Part shown: positions 36,374 to 48,202 of the stretch, in pieces
Layout: every line of letters starts with the position of its first letter
Numbering within the stretch: the stretch's first letter is position 1
Origin: Orthonyx spaldingii
Taxonomy: Eukaryota > Chordata > Aves > Passeriformes > Orthonychidae
NCBI GenBank assembly: GCA_013397795.1
Contig: VZTJ01000300.1
Span: 175,836-239,835 of the forward strand
Direction of reading: 5' to 3'
DNA: 64,000 nucleotides
The notes under the pieces: generated by a model
The model's input: the letters and a program-made list of their open reading frames with translations, nothing else
Databases searched by the model: none
Told to the model about the DNA's origin: nothing
Translations under genes and position numbers: made by a program

Positions 36374-38133
36374 ATTTTGTGAAATACACAGAGTAGTTAC
36401 TCTAAGGCTGCAAATGCATTAATTTTTTTTCCATTAGATCATTATTGAACTAGTAGCAACTTGCAAGTCTAGCCAACCTATCTTGACTTATACTGTTTTC
36501 TTTTTTTCTTTCTCAGTAAAAAATCTCTTTGCATGCTCTAGTCTTCTACACGTATAAAAACCTCAAATGTAATTCTGCTCAATGAATTTTTCCATGTTTT
36601 AAAGGTGATATTATGCAGAAGTTTTGTGTTGTCCCTGCAGAAAAAGAGGAGAGGTTTAATGAACACAAATAGTTAAATAGTATTTATTACAGTGCCAAAA
36701 CAAAATTAATGCATGGTATTGGTTAAACTCTAGCATACCCTGATGTTTTAAGATGGCAAAAAAAAAAAAAAAGTTGTGGTTGTTTCAGAAACATCCCTTC
36801 TAGTTTTGAATGATTATTACTAGGAGGTGAGAATATCCCACATACACTTGCAGAATTAGACTCAAACTAACAAGCTACTTGTTAATGCTCTTTGGTTAGG
36901 ATTTATGAGAACTACATGAAATGTATGAGTTGAAGGGTGTAAATAACTTTGCATATTTCAAATTCAGTGAGTAGGTTGCCGTTGTTAAGACGCTTATTCT
37001 TTTCAGTCTGAAGAGCAGTTCTTCACTGCTGATATTTCTGCCTTTGGGAATCTTCGCACCTACTGATACACCTGAAATCCTCCTCCCTTTTTCTTTTAAA
37101 GGAGTGGAATTATTGACTCCACATCAGCTTGTGTGTATTTGTGTGGCTGAAGGACTTGGATTAGAACTCATTAATACAAACAATTTTATGAACAGTTTTC
37201 TGAGCCATTCAGTCAGACTATGTGCCCACTTCTGCCAAAAAACCACATTGTCTGGGGATAGTTTGCTGCTCTGAAGCAGACTAACTGTCTGTGTGAGAGG
37301 TTTCAGCTTAAATGGTCTAAAGGGCTTTTTTTTCTAATCAGTGTATTGGGATTTAATTCAGGATAGGTTCATATCAAAATGTGATCTCTTAAGCTATGTC
37401 TTTTGTGGAACAGTTTTCTAAAGCTAAAGGTGGAAGACCAGAGCCCCTTAAAGGGAAGGTAATTGAATTTTGTATGAATAACCATGCAAAATGTGAGATA
37501 CTTCCTTGCACTTCTTTCAAAGTTGGATTAAATACAAAAATGCTTACCTTCCTCCTTCTAGAAAACAGAATTAGTTATTCTAGTGATTCTATTTTTTTTT
37601 TCAGAGACAGTAAAACTAAATAGGCTTCATGTTCTTCTCACAGTTGTGCTTCCCTAAAGCTGTGATGACACAAATTCAAAACAAGATACTTATTTATAAA
37701 GATAAAAATATTTAATTTATTTCATACATGAAGAAACAAACAATATTTCTTTATAAGAATGTCTGTTTGTCAGTGACGTTTTGACTGAGAGTAGTGATGA
37801 ACCCAGAGCCTTAGAAGGTAGTGTAAGACAGGTTGTAGCAATATTCCTTACAAATAAAGTGGAAATCTTGTATCACCATGTGATTCAGCTTCTACGCTAC
37901 CTAAATCAGTTGCCTTCTGAAAATTCTGGTTCAATCCCAGACCAAAAGCAAGAACAGTTGATTAAATAGCTGAAGAGTTCCATATCGAACATTTTCCGCA
38001 CATGTGCCGATTGTCTTACTCTGTCAATATTTATTTTCAAATATTATTATCCTTGGCTACATCTACTCAAATGAGAGGATAAATGTGTGTTATCAATCTG
38101 ACTCCTCCAAGTTTTTTATCCTGTGTCCCCCAG

Positions 38134-38247
38134 AACCTGCTGAGGCAGATAGAGCTCTCGGGCAGTCTGTACGTCATGGAGTCAGCCATCAGCAGTTTGT
38201 TCAGCCTTGCCCAGGAAGGTGCTCACCTCTGCCGCATCATAGCCAAG
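38134..38247 (+). CDS. INSC: INSC exon 5
   Basis: The acceptor CCCCAG ends at 38133 and the donor GTAAGG starts at 38248. The exon holds exactly 38 codons in phase 0 (residues 193 to 230), starting NLLRQIELSGSLYVMESAIS and ending with the strongly conserved LFSLAQEGAHLCRIIAK. The mammalian counterpart is also 38 codons with the same C-terminal signature; its first half is more diverged. At 114 bases with both borders in phase 0, it could be skipped without a frameshift. It leads into the armadillo-repeat region that binds Par3-type partners. Confidence 0.95.
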
Positions 38248-41200
38248 GTAAGGGGTATATGCAGCAATCCAGAGCAAACTAGCCATGCAAGAAAGTAATT
38301 TTACTAAAGAGCAACAACATTTACTCTGAGAAACTATTTTTTCTCTTCTTGTGCTGCTCTTGCAAGTCTTATTTTACATGATTTATCACCACGACTATTG
38401 TATGAGAGGTTTTTTTTTTTAAAGAGGACCACATCCCCCCAAGCTTTAATAAAGCCCAATACCTGTGCAAACAGCTTCAGTAGGTGGCAAGCTGCAATAA
38501 ACTTCTGAGATTGCTTCAGTTGCAGTTGTCTTTGTGCCAGTTGATGTATTATCATCCCCTTCATAATTCTGGGAACTTTTTTAGTGTCTCTCCTGATAGT
38601 ACTTTTAAAGTACCAACCATGTAAATAGAAAGTTTACAGTAGGTCACGGCTGTGGCTGACAGTGCAGAGAAGCAGCAAGACCTCTTCAGCTGTGTGTACA
38701 GGGGGGTTGGAGATATTATTAAAGATGCAAATTTAGAAATACTTTGCACTCATTATTTCCCTTTTACAAAAGAGCATCACTACAGTTACTTCTGTCAATG
38801 TGTGTTCTCATTTTCTGAGTAGTTGGTGCTAAATTTTCCTGTAAATCAGTCATTCTGCCAAGATCTGTGATACTGGAAATCCCTGCAGAGTTTGCACCTT
38901 TGAGGACACTTGGATATTGAAAAAGTGAGAAAGGTGGGACAGGGTGTCTTGTTGAGGATAGGATAATCACAACCACAGGGCATGCTGAAAGAGGAAAACC
39001 TCCCTCCCCCAGCTTCTGATTGTGGAATGTTGTGCCAGTTCCCTGTCCCGCTCAGAGATAGGGTTAGACAGCAGCATTTAATTACTTTTACTTCTGATGG
39101 GCCTTTAGGTGGATATTTACGCCATAAAAGGTACTCCTCTATTCTGAAGGCTCAGAATGAGGTGGACTCAGAAACCTTCAGTGGATTCTGGCAACAGCCT
39201 GAGAGGTATAGTTTTTTTCTAAATTGGTATTTGAGCTCCACTCAGTGGTACCCAAAAACAATGTTAAAATGTTGAGTATTGAGGAAGTACAGAATTAACA
39301 AATTAAAGAAAATTGCTCTTGGGCTTTTTATAATTTTACAACCTCCATAACAGTTTAATTTAGCAGAAGTCAAGTCTGACCTTTCATAAATCACTAAGCT
39401 AATATATTGCTAAAACCTGGGCGTGTCACAGGTTTACAACTGAGGAAATGCATCCCCTTATGCAAAGAACCCTAAGTGGTGTTTGGCTGCCAAATTACAG
39501 CGGTGATGGCATCACCTGTCCTGTGCCTCTGTCTGCTCTGTGCACTGGGAAATGCATTTGTCCAGACTGACCATTATCCTTCACCCTCTGTATGGCCTCA
39601 GTTACCTGCATCAGTGACCAAGGGGGCAGAGGAATTTTATCAGCCCAGAATTTCAAATTGGTCAAATGGGTAAAGAGTTCTGTTCAGACAAAGAAATTTA
39701 ACAGCACTGAGCTTTGCTTGCTTTGGAGGTTAACCTGCACCTTTTCAAAAGCTCTTAATATGAATAAATTGTGCTTTCATGTATTGTTTGCAGACTTTTG
39801 GGCATTTTCAGTTTTTGGCTAGATAACACATGAAATGCTGTTCGTGCTGTAATTCAAGTTTCGTTTGTGACAGGTTTCACAATCTCTGAAGCAGAAAGGA
39901 AGAGAGGGGCACTGACTTTAGTTAGCTATGACAGTAAAAACTCAGGGTGATTTTAAAAAGAATGAAATTAAAAAAGCAATCGGAAATTGTTCTCAGTCAT
40001 TATGAGGCTGAAAAAGGATTGAAGTCATGAAAAGATCTCAAAATCTTTTATAGACTCTGTAATTTCCTTGAGAGCTGTCATAGTATCCTTGATAAAAACT
40101 AGCCAGAGAGGTTGAATATTTGTTGACTGTGAAAGTGAAACTCAACAAATTCGTTCATGTAACCTTGAAGTCTTACTCTCCATGACAACGTGTGATCTTG
40201 GGGAACACAGCTGTTAGTTTTTTCCTGTCCTAGGCTATAAATTACAACTCCAAAGCACACCAAAATCTTGGATATGCAAAAAGCCCCCCCACAATAGTGT
40301 TGCAAAGCTACAATATTACAGGAGCTGGTCTCTCATTTTACATTTTGGTAAGGGTTTCAGTCTTCTCTCTTCTTCTCCCCCATCCCCTGCTAATATTTTA
40401 CAGAAATTAAGGAAGGTTATGAAATATTCCCCTCTATGCTGAAGCATCACCTGTAATTTTATTCTACCTACAGGCATTCTTTAACACTTTCTTTTTTAGC
40501 AAGTAAATTTGTAATCTGTTGTGAAAAAATCATGTTGCTGACTCACCCTGGCAGCCAGTAGGAGTTCTCACTAGCTGTCAGAGATATAAAACCTAAGGTC
40601 TCTAACAAAAATGAGTAGTAGCAAGGACAACATAAGAAAATAAGCATTATTTGGAGCGAATGGGCTGTAAATAGATTTGAATTTGTAGCAAGAAGAACTG
40701 GTAAAAATCTGTTCACAAGTTACAATAAATAGCTAGTGATAAAGAAAATAGCATTTTTAAAAAAATCCATTATACCGATGATAGAGTTCAATATCAACTG
40801 TATTGAACCGAGTGCTGTGATAAAAGTCTTGTAAAAGAGAAGGAAACAAAAATGAAGATATTCTTACGTGCATAACACCCCCTTTGGAGAATACTTGACT
40901 CTTTGAGTTCCTTACGGTTGTACAGCAGATCACTTGCTCTGAGAAGCTTCTAATGCATCTTACCTTATCTTTTTTATATGCCAGTTCCTTTTCTAGTAAG
41001 TATTTATGATGATCCTCTCATTGAAGATCATCCATCAAGATAATATAAATCTTGTCAAAGCCTTGATGAGAATTTACTACACTTTGTGTCATTTCAGTCT
41101 GAAACCACAAAATATTCCGCCTTAGAATTTGGATGCCTTTTTGTTTCTTCTCTTTTTTCACTCAATTCACATAGTTTTGTTGATTGTATTTCATTACCTA

Positions 41201-43359
41201 CACCTAGCCCTTCTGAACAGCATCCCACAAAACTGAACTCCTGTTAATCCAATATAGGAGGGAAGTAGGTCATCAAGCAGTAAAGCAAGTGTCCCTCTCT
41301 TCCTCTGAATGTTTACCCACTTGACCAGTTTATGTATATCCCTGTCAGATGGAATGGTTTGGCATCACTGCAAAAGATACAGGGGGTGAATCTTGAAAAA
41401 GGTGAATAAATTCTGAGAAATGCTCTGATTCCAGTGAGGGGACTGGTTTTGGTAAGCCAGGGAATGAGGCTCAGTATTTTCCACCTGCCCAATATTTCAC
41501 TTACAGATCTCTAAGTTCATTACTCATGGTCAATATTTTACAGCTTAGTAATGGCACATGAGGTACAAAATAAAGAGCACAGATCTCCTCCTGACAAGTG
41601 CAGTGATAAATCACTTCCTGTCCATCAGAGTCAAAATCAGGGCATTTATTTGGCAGAGAGAAAGCTTGAAGAAAATGTGCCAACATCACTTGAGCATTAC
41701 TAGATTTGTCCACAAACTTCTGCTTATTATGGCTAAAGCAGACAATCAGATAATCCCTGATTCCATTGAACTGTGTGAAAATTCAAATTAATAATGAAAT
41801 TAAAAAAAAAAAAAAACCCAAGAAAACATTTACCTTTGTCTTGGGAATGACAGTGAAACAGCTTTTCCCCTATATTTGTGATGGATAACTACTGCTTGGG
41901 TGAAATATCAGTATCCTTTTGTGGAAGGAAAAATATGACTGAAACTTTTTTGTTGGTGTACTGCCTCTCTTTTAATTTAAAGGCTCAGAAATATCTGTCT
42001 GCATTAGGTTATATATAGCAGTACTGATTATAAAATCACAGACACACGAACACTTCTTACAATTCCAGAAATAAGTTTTACTCCTAACAAACTTCAGGGA
42101 TCCTATTGTTTTCACTGATGCCACAGAAATTCCACATACTTATTCAAAGACATGATATAAAACTTCTATCTGGAAAATATGACGAAGTGTTAATTTTGTC
42201 TAATTTTATATGACTTGGTATAAATTTTTTGTTAGACTGAACAGAGGGTTTTCCTTCCTCTATTATTCTCTACTGTATTCAAGCAGAACTAGTACAAAAA
42301 TATAGAATTCTGAAAATGAGTGAAGTCTGAATTGTAGCCCAGAGGTTATAAGTCAGTATAACCTGTTGAGCTTTCAAATAATGGTTGAGGAAAAAAATAG
42401 GTTATTTCTGGAAATCTAAAAATATTGTTAAATAGAGTCTACTGAAACAGGCTTTAAAAAAGGGTGCACTTTTTACTTGGTGCATGATTTCAACAATTTT
42501 TCAGTTGCTGCTGTAATCTGAATACTTTAGTCTGAGATCTTTCATCAATAATTTAAATGCTTTCCTCTTCATTGTATGTCTCTTTTACATAATATAAGAC
42601 ATATGTAGTCTACCTGAGAGCACAACATTTTGAAATGAAAAATAATTGAAACAACTCCATCACATGAAGTGCAACAGTTGTTGGTATTCATTTATATATT
42701 TCTATTTGTTATAGGACAGGTACTAAAACAGATGTTTACAAACGGTGTTGGAAATTAATTAAGGACAGTTACTGTAATATGTACTCAAGTCTCTGTCACT
42801 ATTGTTGTAGTTAAAGAAAAAACATTTAGGAATGCAAAATTTATGTATTAGAGGATGAAGATATGGATTGTATCTGTTTAGAATTTGATGCCTATTTCCC
42901 ACTTATTTTCAGTAGCTCTTCTGGTTCATAATTTTAGCATTATGTACGTATTGTGTGGAGCTCAGAAATGTAGAGTAATGGGAATTATGTGATAACAAAA
43001 ATCTATTTCATACTAATAGAATATGGCTGAAGGATCACTTAAATGTCACTCTAATTGCCACCTATTAATGATTCTTTGTAATTTTTGCAGGAATGTCAGG
43101 TTTAATTTAAATGGAGCTTGTAATTGGTAAAAGTCAATCACTTAAGCACACCTCCTACTGAGGCTGTATTACTTTTTCATCACTTAGTGTACAAGCATTA
43201 ATCCACTTGAGTTCTCTGTGTGAGTTTAACATCTTTGTTGGGGTTGTTAAGAGCTATTTTGGATAAACTACTAAGGAAATCTGCCCTCCATCCCAATCTT
43301 GGTTAGGTACTAGGGAAACCTCCAGTGCTACTTTCCTGATTTCTGTTTTTCCACTACAG
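38248..43359 (+). other. INSC: INSC intron 5 (5.1 kb)
   Basis: Phase-0 intron, GTAAGG to CTACAG. AT-rich, with a poly(A) tract at 41802-41816. No CR1 copy or additional exon was recognised. Confidence 0.85.
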
Positions 43360-43485
43360 GAAGGAGGTGTCGTCGCTCTCTTTAAGATCTGTCGCCAGGA
43401 TTGTTTCAGGTGCCTTTATCCCCAGACCCTGAGGACATTGGCATCGATTTGCTGTGTAGAGGAAGGGATGCACCAGCTGGAAAAG
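43360..43485 (+). CDS. INSC: INSC exon 6 (start of armadillo repeats)
   Basis: The acceptor CCACTACAG ends at 43359 and the donor GTAGGC starts at 43486. The 42 codons (residues 231 to 272) begin EGGVVALFKICRQDCFRCLY and end CCVEEGMHQLEK, almost identical to vertebrate INSC. This is the first clear armadillo-type helical repeat: a GGV-ALF helix, then CLYPQ-LRTLASICCVEEG. It is 126 bases with both ends in phase 0. It lacks an internal ATG-initiated long open frame, so it was found by motif reading. It is the last INSC exon I could find; roughly the second half of the protein is not seen downstream. Confidence 0.95.
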
Positions 43486-44942
43486 GTAGGCCCTTGAGGA
43501 TTCCTTACTGACTGTGTCATAAAATAGAGCTGCCCTGTCTTTTATCTCCTCTAGGAACTGATAATTTGGTGGCGTTTGATACTGTGTTCCGTGCTATGCT
43601 CATCTGTTCTGTGCTGAACACATCTTCAGTCTTCACAAAATTAGCCCCAGCAATAGCATTATCCTACCATCCTTGCACAAATAAGCTTTCTAAGTGGGGA
43701 TAATTTCGTAAAAGAGGCAAACATGTTAGTAACTACGTCAAAAAGGGAGAACAAACTAGAGAAATTATAATTTCTGGACTCTCTAAAGTGTTTGTTTAGA
43801 AACTCCACTATTTCAAATCATCCATAAAAGACAGAAGGCTGTATACCTTTTTAAATCCTTCTCTGATGCTCTGATAGTTGTGAGAGTTGTAGTTGCACAG
43901 AAAGAAGTGGGACAGATATAGCCATTAGTCAATCAAAAAATGTGTCTGCTAATCAGCAGCAGCTTTCATAAAAGCCAATTTTAACTGCAATGATCAACAT
44001 CAAAACATTATCCAGATAAAATTATACCAACTTCTTAGGCTCCTTTCCTTTCTCACATCCACTACATACTGCTATGTTTTGGAAAATGAACACTTCTGGT
44101 CACTAAATCATGATCTCATCCTTTGTGTTTCATCAAACAGTCATCTTCCCCAGCTGAATAATGGCCTCTTCAAGTTAATGATAAATTATTTCACTGCCTC
44201 TTTACATTGACGTGTCCTGTAATTTACTGCCCCGAATTCAAGCAACCTGTGACAGAACACCTGCAGCAAAAAGCAAGTCTCTGAGTTTACAGTAAATGAA
44301 GATGACTTAAATTTTTTTTTACATAATGATGGTCCAGACTGACACCTGAATTAGTCTAAAAGGATCTTTCATTATGTCCACTGTAATGATGGAGTTAATA
44401 GAGGTAGAAATGAAAAAGATTGATTCAAGTCACCCGGTCCAATTCCTGGCAGTGTCAACATGTGTTTAATGTGGCCTGTATCAAAGCTGACGGAACAGGA
44501 GTCCTGGAAAAAGTGAACACTCTCAAGCTCACGTTTCTTGGATCTTCTTTAATATTGGCCACAAGTAAAATTGCTCAGGGTAAACTTGATCACAATTGGG
44601 ATGGGAGTAGGGTTTAAAGGATTTTTAACTGAAATCCCTACCTTCAAGGACTTTCAATTCTTAAATCATCTTCTTTAAATATGAATAGGCTTTTTCTTTC
44701 AAAATTTGAAGTACTCTTCCAAAGAACACAAAAGAGGGTTAAAAGTATTTAGCTATCCTGTAATTACAAAAGTTATCACAGGACTTCTTATCTGGCAGAA
44801 AGGGTGGCTTCTTTTACTCAACTAAATATCTGGGTGCTGGCGAAGCATTTAATTTGCTCTAATGTGAATATCATTATGCCACCTAGTGCATTAAAATATC
44901 AGTGCAATTTGAACTTGGTTTTTAATGTCAGAAACTTCATTT

Positions 44943-44965
44943 AAAAAAAAAAAAAAAAAAAAAAA
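44943..44965. repeat. Poly(A) tract, 23 bases
   Basis: The longest homopolymer in the window. No retrotransposon body was recognised upstream. Confidence 0.95.
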
Positions 44966-47696
44966 CTTGGCCTCCAAAAAATTCAGATTAGGCAAATCAA
45001 GATTAAAAGAAAAACAAACCAACAAACCTATGCAAGGTGTTCCCCTGTATTTTTCAATTAGACTGCACAGCCATTACAGTGTTTAAAACACCACTTAAAA
45101 GAAAGCAGCAAGAGCAATAATTTCTTATGGAACACTTATCTGAGAGGTGAACTAAAAGGGGGTGGTACACTCTCTGCAGTAATTGCAGTGCTTAATTACT
45201 AAAGATATCAGGAATATTGTTTATCTATCCAGTGCTCTTTGATCTTGCCAATTCAGTGCTTGTTTCTAAAGAAGCAGAAAATTGTCTATTTTAATAAAAA
45301 GTATTTATTTCCATTAAAAAAAAAAAGTTGTTGTTCTTCCCAGCCACACATCTATAAATATATCACACTGAAAAAAGCCATTATCACATTTTTTATCATC
45401 TTGATATCAACAAGCTGATCTTTGGTATAATTGCAGTGATGAGGTAGTTGTTGCTTTTCTTCTTTTAGGTGAATCTAGTTGGCTCAGTATACAGTGACGT
45501 AAAATCAGTTGGTTAAAATGCCAGTTTGGAACAATTATTTCACTTGCAAGTACTTTACTGAATTTTGATAATATACTGGTACTCTTACTTTGCTGTACAT
45601 TGAAGTGCAGAGCTCCAGGAACTCGAGTAACAAATTAGTCAATTAAAGTCGAGAAATAGTAAAGAAGTAGTCCCATTTTGTGCCTGAGCACTGCATAAAT
45701 AAATGTTCTCTGTAAGCTGTGCTCAACAAGTGGTAATTTTGATGCTTCAAGCTGCTTGTGGGTGTCTGGTTGTTGGACACACTTTAATTTTGTAATCCAC
45801 TGTGACACCAGCAGGTTTGAGATCATTATCTTGTCTCAGCTTCCTGACCAGTCCTACTTCAGAGAGGAGTGGAGGGACCCTGGAAAAGCAGTCAGAACAT
45901 ATTATTCCTATAGCTGTTTGTACCTGTACCCAAGAGAACATTGTCATCTGTGTCTTGTGGCACTCAAGCACACGAAGTTTTTAGGGGAAAGCTCACTGCA
46001 CCAGAAAAGATGGTTATTCTTTATCTGGGCATTCCAGAGTTTCTACAGAGACAATAAATAATACAGGTAGTTGGGAAGAGAGAAAATAGATGAAATCCCT
46101 AAACCCGAAACAGAAAGGAGTTTGTGAGAACTGAGCATGACTGAAACTGAAGAACAATGTTTGTGCTGCATATGCAGACAGAGCTGGTGGCGTGTCCTGC
46201 CAGAGGTTTAGGACAAAAGTACAATGATGTAGTGGGAGATTGGTTCTCAAGATTTGTTAAGGGTTCTGGAGAGAAGACTATCTGAACCTTCATGAATGTG
46301 CTTTGCAAACTGAATTCACTTTAATATTGGAAGAACTGTTGGAGGCACAGAGGTGGGAGAGATTATTGTATGTATTAAGTGACACTTAAGGTTCAGAAAA
46401 AGGAAAAAATTTTGATCTTGGTGATGTATATCCTGCAAATTGCTTTGGGAATAATTGTACTTCAAGTAATGCTATCATTATCAAAACACACATAAAATCT
46501 AACAGATATGGTCTCCAACATGGAGCAACCTTGAGTAGAAATGGGGTTTGTGTTTGAATTGACTTCTTTTTTCCTAAAGCATTTCTTCAGCCCTTACCCC
46601 TGTGAGGCTGCATTAGGTCCTTGTTTTGCAGTGCTCTTTGAACAAAGTGTCTCTTATATATTTGCTGACACACAGCCTCACAAAAGTCTAAAAACTGTGG
46701 CAGTTTCTCTGCTTCAGGTCTGTCTGTACACAAGTTGGTGGTGGTGGTGCTAAAAGGAATGACTTTCCAATTTTTACCCTCCTGAAGCTCAGTTGTGTGG
46801 TTTTGCACTGAGGTTTCTGTGGCAATAAACTTCCTGCTGCAATAAAAGAATTGCAGAGCTGGTTCAGAAAAAAATAGCAAAAAGTGCAGTGTACTGCAGT
46901 TTTTACTGTGCATGTGAAATGCTATCACATTAAAAAATGCAGCTTAGGTGGGACCTAGATCAAGGGTCAACTGCCACAAAAACAGGATGATTATACAAAT
47001 AGTCAGCTGCCTAAATTTTAACAGTGTGCAGAGCATGTTTACTTCCTATATTTAAACTACTCCAGAAAGCAAAACACCTGGAATCAACTCAGTTAGAGGA
47101 GGTAATCCAGAGGCACTGGTGACAACAGCTGTTACTTTGATTAGTAAAACCTTTTTAACAAATGACACAGCTTTAATCACTGTGCTTTAAGGAAAATTGC
47201 CTAGGAATAGCTTGCAAATTACTTTGAATCCTTCATTTAAAGCACATTATGCAAATCATCTCCAGAAGAAGAAGGGTAAAGAAAGTATGAAGCATACATT
47301 TTTTTGTGGCTGGGAAACTATATGAATTTTACAAAGACTTCTTAAACATGAGTGGCCTAAAAATCTATGACTCACTGTGAACCTAGTTTGAGTCTTAGAA
47401 TAACCATATTCTTATACACAGTAATAATTTCTGCATGGTGGGAATGTAGACTGTCCATAATACAGATGAAAACACAAGTTTTGTGGGAAAATAAGCAAAA
47501 TGTATATTACATAACCTTCAGCTACAACTTATTCATAGTTTTTGGGTGAATGTGTGTTGATTGCTTCATTCAGCTCTAACCACTTTGAACTTTCAGTTTC
47601 AAACATTAACCTCAGTTAAAATCATGGAGTAACTTTGTCTCAGGTGAAGACTCAGTTACTAAAACCACAGAAGTCCATGTAACTGTAGGGTGAGAC

Positions 47697-47926
47697 AGAA
47701 GTGGGAATTCCATATTAGCAAGAAATTCCTCACTGTGAGGGTGGTAAAGCACTGGGGACAGGTTGCCCAGAGGAGTTGTGGATGTCCCATTCCTGGAAGT
47801 GTTCAAGGCCACATTGGAGGAGTCTTTGATCAACTTGATCTAATGGAAGATGTCCCTGGCTGTGGAAGGGGGGTTGGAAGTAGATGATCTTTAAGATCCC
47901 TTCCAACCCAAACCATTCTATGAATT
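47697..47926 (+). mobile_element. CR1 LINE 3' fragment
   Basis: AGAAATTCCTCACTGTGAGG, GTGGTAAAGCACTGGGGACA, GGTTGCCCAGAGGAGTTGTG and GGAAGTGTTCAAGGCCACAT lead to TCCCTTCCAACCCAAACCAT and TCTATGAATT. This is a well-preserved CR1 3' end in + orientation, 5'-truncated. Confidence 0.92.
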
Positions 47927-48141
47927 ATGGAGAGGGCTTCTATTATGAGAGCTTGGATGGTATGAAGGTAAATCAGTAATTCAGAGGCTGAACACAAAAA
48001 TTATCTAGTGGACCATGTATTTCATTGCCACAGCATGGGAATGCTCCACAATCATGAATGTTTTAATTTTCGTAGTACCTGGTATACAGTGGAAATAACT
48101 TTGAACAATGAAAGAGATGGAAAATTTTCCTGATCTGAACA

Positions 48142-48202
48142 AACTATATAGTTGTATTGCAACTATATAGTTGCATTTGGAATTATGTCATTATTCCAAA
48201 TG
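48142..48202. repeat. Two adjacent perfect inverted repeats
   Basis: First hairpin: 13-base arms AACTATATAGTTG (48142-48154) and CAACTATATAGTT (48160-48172) around a 5-base loop; each arm also contains a 12-base palindrome. Second hairpin: 10-base arms CATTTGGAAT (48174-48183) and ATTCCAAATG (48193-48202) around a 9-base loop. Only one base separates them. Confidence 0.9.

Larger units (their letters stand above)
35938..38133 (+). other. INSC: INSC intron 4 (2.2 kb)
   Basis: Phase-0 intron, GTTAGT to CCCCAG. It contains two CR1 3'-tail fragments (36021-36134 and 36340-36373) and a poly(A) tract at 36758-36772. No other feature was seen. Confidence 0.85.

Noticed and set aside
45479..45515. 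AG acceptor followed by VNLVGSVYSD as a possible INSC exon 7
   Set aside because: It runs into a stop within 15 codons without a donor and does not match the expected armadillo continuation.
45756..46061. 101-codon open frame
   Set aside because: Composition is typical of translated noncoding DNA (many Cys, Trp, His, Tyr), and other frames overlap it on both strands.
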